From NCBI GenBank assembly GCA_943736015.1, contig OX031071.1, positions 41,294,619 through 41,358,618 on the forward strand: 64,000 nucleotides of DNA, given 5' to 3'. Position numbers and translations under genes: made by a program. This stretch comes from Tridacna crocea. Taxonomy: Eukaryota; Mollusca; Bivalvia; Cardiida; Cardiidae. The notes beneath the pieces were generated by a model that was given only the letters and a program-made list of their open reading frames with translations, did no database searches and had not been told where the DNA came from. This document shows, one piece after another, positions 60,671 to 64,000 of this stretch; position 1 is the stretch's first letter; each line of letters starts with the position of its first letter.

Positions 60671-60860
60671 AATACGAGGTGATCGGGTCATTTCAAACTT
60701 CTTAGAGATCTTTTTTCTCTCTAATTTTAATCTACTTATCTACGAAGCTTTTAGATTTTCGTTGCCGCACGACTTTACTGCCAAACAGAGAAACATGTAT
60801 CATGTGACGGCTGAATTTTGAACACTAGGTCCCATTGAGACTTTATTAGTTTTATGGTAA

Positions 60861-60980
60861 GGTGGCAGGGGACTTGGAAACTTGTTCACGGCTGTGGTGA
60901 ATCAAGTCGCCCCTAGCCGAACTCGGGGCGATATGATTCACCACAGCCGTGGACAGGTTTCCCAGTCCCCTGTCACGTGA
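60861..60980. repeat. ~55-bp-arm inverted repeat
   Basis: GTGGCAGGGGACTTGGAAAC..CACGGCTGTGGTGAATCA.. and its complement TGATTCACCACAGCCGTGGA..CCCCTGTCACG, with the centre near 60919. Foldback-type element. Confidence 0.75.
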
Positions 60981-61694
60981 CCGTACAACGAATTTATTAT
61001 ACTGCAAATATGCTATCCGCAAAAGGTCCTTGAAGTCACGCTTAGTAGCTTACGGATTAAAGGATCTGAAACTATTCGATTTTCTTTCTCGTCCGTGTAG
61101 CCTGTCAGGAACGACAACTGTCTATCGCGTATTCTGACAGCAAACCTTTGAGTTACTTCCCATTCTTAGACCCTATGGTGTCACACCGGAAACCTTTTCG
61201 CTCATTGAAAATATAGTAAAAACCACTGTCTTTGACTGGCTGCAGCCCTGACGAAGCAGGAGCTTTGCATTTTTTTCCTTCAAATATATGTTCAATGCCC
61301 TCCACAAAAAGCAGCAGAAAATGGCATCATAAGCGATGAACTTTTTTGCTATTCCTCTTCAAACACATGGACCCTCGGAAAATTGCTGTCGGTCTAGGCC
61401 CTAACTGGTGATAGACCATGTCTCTTTGCCTGGTCACATATCAAAAAATAGTCCTAAAAGAAATACTGATACATAAAATGCATTCATTCTCTGAGGAATT
61501 AATCAAATTAACTTCAGAAACTCATTTTAGACCTGTCCTCTCATACTTCATGATAAAACAGTGTGACAGAGAGCTTGGTATCAAATTTTCAAAGGGGACT
61601 ACTTTTGATACTACGACCCGGAAGCATTTCGTTCTGGTGTAACATCCTATAGCCTGCATAGGTCAGCAGGTATCGTTGTCTGCGCAAGTCATAT

Positions 61695-61965
61695 TCTTGG
61701 TTATTTTCGTTTATTTATCGTCGCTACCGGTTGCCCGTCTGAGTAAAGGGTTAACGCTATGGAGTAAAGAGTTAACGTGCTCAGCGCAAAGCACCGTCAC
61801 ACGGGACCTCGGTTTAATGTCGCACCCGAAATAATATTATAATTAACAATTTCAGATGGCCAGCCGTTGGACTAGAACCAACACCCTCAATTGACCCGAG
61901 GTTAGATATTTACAAGTTCTACCTTCTACCACTTGAGCTATTCGGGCTGGTCATTCATATGTTTC
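61695..61965 (-). mobile_element. tRNA-derived SINE (family 2), with a small insertion
   Basis: Minus strand: AGCTCAAGTGGTAGAAGG head, GGTTCTAGTCCAACG B box, CCGAGGTCCCGTGTGACGGT body, and a tail interrupted by two AGAGTTAACG-type units. Confidence 0.7.
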
Positions 61966-62236
61966 ATCCTACCATCCACGAACCCATGCTCTGTGAAAAG
62001 GGGGCTTATTGCATCCCTGTGATGCATTATATCAAGTAAGTATAAACATTGTTATAGGGCCATAAAATCTTATTTTGTCCAGCAATCGAAATACACTGGA
62101 ACGAACTTCTAAACCGCCACTTTTGTTTCTCCTATAAATTGGAGTAAGTAAAAGAAATTTTAATAAAAACAAATTGTGACATATATCTGGACATTAACCA
62201 TGGTCTTGTGATGGAAATATTCTCGATTTTGCCAAC

Positions 62237-62465
62237 TTAACTCATTACCAGACTACAAAATTATAGACTCGTCCAAATTGAAAGCATTTGCAGACGACAA
62301 ATTAAAAGTGACTAAAAATTCGAAATTTGTTTTGTTAAGGCTAGGAAACATTGTGGGAAAAGGAGAAAATACTGGTTACCAGCATTTTCTCCTTTTCACA
62401 CAACGTTTTCTAAAGGCTCCTTTCTCAGGGGCGTCGAAAGTATGGATTGTGTGTTCATGGGTTAA
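62237..62465. mobile_element. TTAA-type palindromic MITE, full length
   Basis: 229 bp, TTAACTCATTACCAGAC to GTGTGTTCATGGGTTAA. Confidence 0.88.
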
Positions 62466-62469
62466 GGAC

Positions 62470-63330
62470 TCTCTTTTTCCATAAAAAAGGAAAACTAGAT
62501 GCTTGCGCATGCGTGGTGTCTACCAGCCAAAACAGCTTAAACAGAGAAGCATAAAATACATGTACTCAACTTTTGTAAGCGATAAGAAAAAACATGAAAA
62601 TTATTATCTGTGAAAAAAAAGTAATCCGATAAGATCAAGTATGAAGTTTCCAAAAACTTGATTTTTTAAATGGCAATGTTCACACTGGAGAGACCTTACG
62701 AACTTGCTCCTGGTCAACGTTACTGTCCCTGTCAATTTTACGTACCCGTTCGAGTAAAAAACATGGCTGCGCCGACAAGATTACACAAGGTAAGCAGAAA
62801 ACATACTTCTATAACAACCAGATGAGTAGATGTGCTGTAGATGGTTGTCGCACGGAATGTCTGGGATGTTAGTGCATATTTCTGTATTGTTCCTTTGGTG
62901 GTTTGTTATTTGTTAAAGACGTTTAATCCAACAAACTTCCGTCAGCGACTGCGATTTATGAATAATCAACACCCGGAAGTCAGCAAAAAGCTTTTTTGAA
63001 CATACAAACACAATAATCTGAAGTTTGTGTTGTGTCAAGTGAATCACATATGCTTTATTCACCACAGTTGAAAACAAAAAACTATACGACATCCATTAAA
63101 AAGCACTTTTCTGTCAATTTTTGTGGGCAACGCTCCACGCTCCAGATCACAATAAAACGATCCAGTTCCTGAATTGAAACAGAGAACGATATCATAATGT
63201 GATTGTGTACGTATTTTTTTCCCTTTTTTTTAATCAATATGTATAGCTGTCTACTTGTCCATCTTTCGGTTTTTCTTTCCGTCAAGTTTATTGTCCTTTT
63301 GATGCTTTTGAAATGAAATGCCATGGTATA
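62470..63330. other. non-coding, no gene seen
   Basis: No recognised repeat or domain; the frame 63082-63522 on the minus strand is partly the foldback arm. Confidence 0.5.
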
Positions 63331-63332
63331 GT

Positions 63333-64000
63333 CACAGGAATTTGACATTCTATAACCAAAATAAATGATAAAATATGGAAAAAAATATCCCCTATATAAT
63401 ATAAACACATGGGATGCAACGTCTCGATTGCAAGCGCCAGCACAAGACAGCCTTTCCCACCCAAAATCACCTACGAAACAAACAATGATCATAATTTCCT
63501 GTAGCATATCGAAAGACAACACAAAAATGTACCTGCGACATTCGGCGATTCCTCAGTACACACCTTTTAACCGGAGACAATTTCGATTCATCGAGGAGGC
63601 CATTCGCTGACGTCACGGGAAGAGCCAGGAAGCGTAATTTCGGATTACGTATTACTATCATTTTTTTCGTTTTTAAGATATATTTAGGGATATAACATTG
63701 AATTTAAATTTTTTCTAGAAGTAACTAACAAAAGTATTTGACCGTATTCTCTTTAAAGAAAAGATATTTGTCTCTAATACGTAATACTCTTTCTGGCCCT
63801 TTCTGGGAATCCCGTGACGTCAGCGAATGGCCTCCTCGATGGATAGAAATTGTCAAAAAAAAAAAAAATGTAAAACATGACGGATATTTCCGGTTAAATG
63901 GTGTTTACTGAGGAATGTTGAAGGTACATTTTTGTGTTGTCTACCGCTAGGCTAACAGTGATCGGTACAGAATTTATTTCATTGAGACAATGTCTTCTAT
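63333..64000. mobile_element. second CRE-bearing foldback, truncated by window end
   Basis: Starts CACAGGAATTTGACATTCTA like 54248. Arms meet near 63700 with a longer, unpaired centre (about 63670-63770). CATTCGCTGACGTCAC is present at 63602 and inverted near 63815. The right end lies beyond the window. Confidence 0.85.

Overview
The window is animal nuclear DNA, most likely from a bivalve mollusc. The evidence is the sparse intron-rich gene content, an intronless B-box/coiled-coil/propeller (TRIM-like) gene of the kind expanded in bivalves, tRNA-derived SINEs, tandem-repeat-cored 'pearl'-like elements and dozens of small palindromic MITEs. The species is inferred from general character, not from a search. 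No rRNA, functional tRNA or CRISPR array was seen.

Region 1 (1-7160) is repeat-rich flank followed by a large 3' exon (4700-7159) coding for a CCCH zinc-finger protein that resembles the N-terminal half of ZAP/PARP12. Region 2 (7161-23098) is one complete Polinton/Maverick (adintovirus-like) element of 15,938 bp. It has 343/345-bp terminal inverted repeats with AGT...ACT ends and a perfect 6-bp target duplication, ATTAAT. It is inserted at the stop codon of the zinc-finger ORF, and the duplication contains that stop. Its gene set covers replication (protein-primed DNA polymerase B), virion building (double-jelly-roll major capsid, penton-like minor capsid, two adenovirus-core-like small proteins, adenain-type protease, FtsK/HerA-type packaging ATPase), entry (phospholipase A2 domain, repeat-rich fibre-like protein), a membrane protein with adjacent YPxL and PTAPP late-domain motifs, a dUTPase-fold-like protein, a SAP/NUMOD-like small protein and a RING-finger protein. 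Most frames are open, but the integrase is broken. Two classes of upstream motif suggest separate expression programmes: a CTTAAGAA plus T-tract box before the polymerase, SAP-like and RING genes, and an A-tract leader (TATATAAAAAATG type) before the virion genes. Three similar hairpins lie at or near the ends of apparent transcription units.

Region 3 (23105-64000) is mostly transposable elements. It holds about twenty copies of a roughly 229-bp TTAA-flanked palindromic MITE, SINEs, a 4.7-kb element with CACTGTG ends and a TTTAT duplication (32879-37593) inserted into a pearl-like element, a short LTR retrotransposon with tRNA-like sequence in its LTRs (41924-43068), a Mutator-like foldback with a 9-bp duplication (53217-54002), a CRE-bearing foldback (54248-55067) with a related unoccupied site at 59.7 kb and a second copy cut by the window end, and a TIR element of about 2.8 kb. 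The only convincing host gene here is the TRIM-like gene at 49092-50843 on the minus strand.

The most unusual content is in the Polinton: the late-domain protein, the fibre, the RING gene, the two promoter classes and an A10 slippery run between PLA2 and integrase. The CACTGTG-ended element is the next most interesting.
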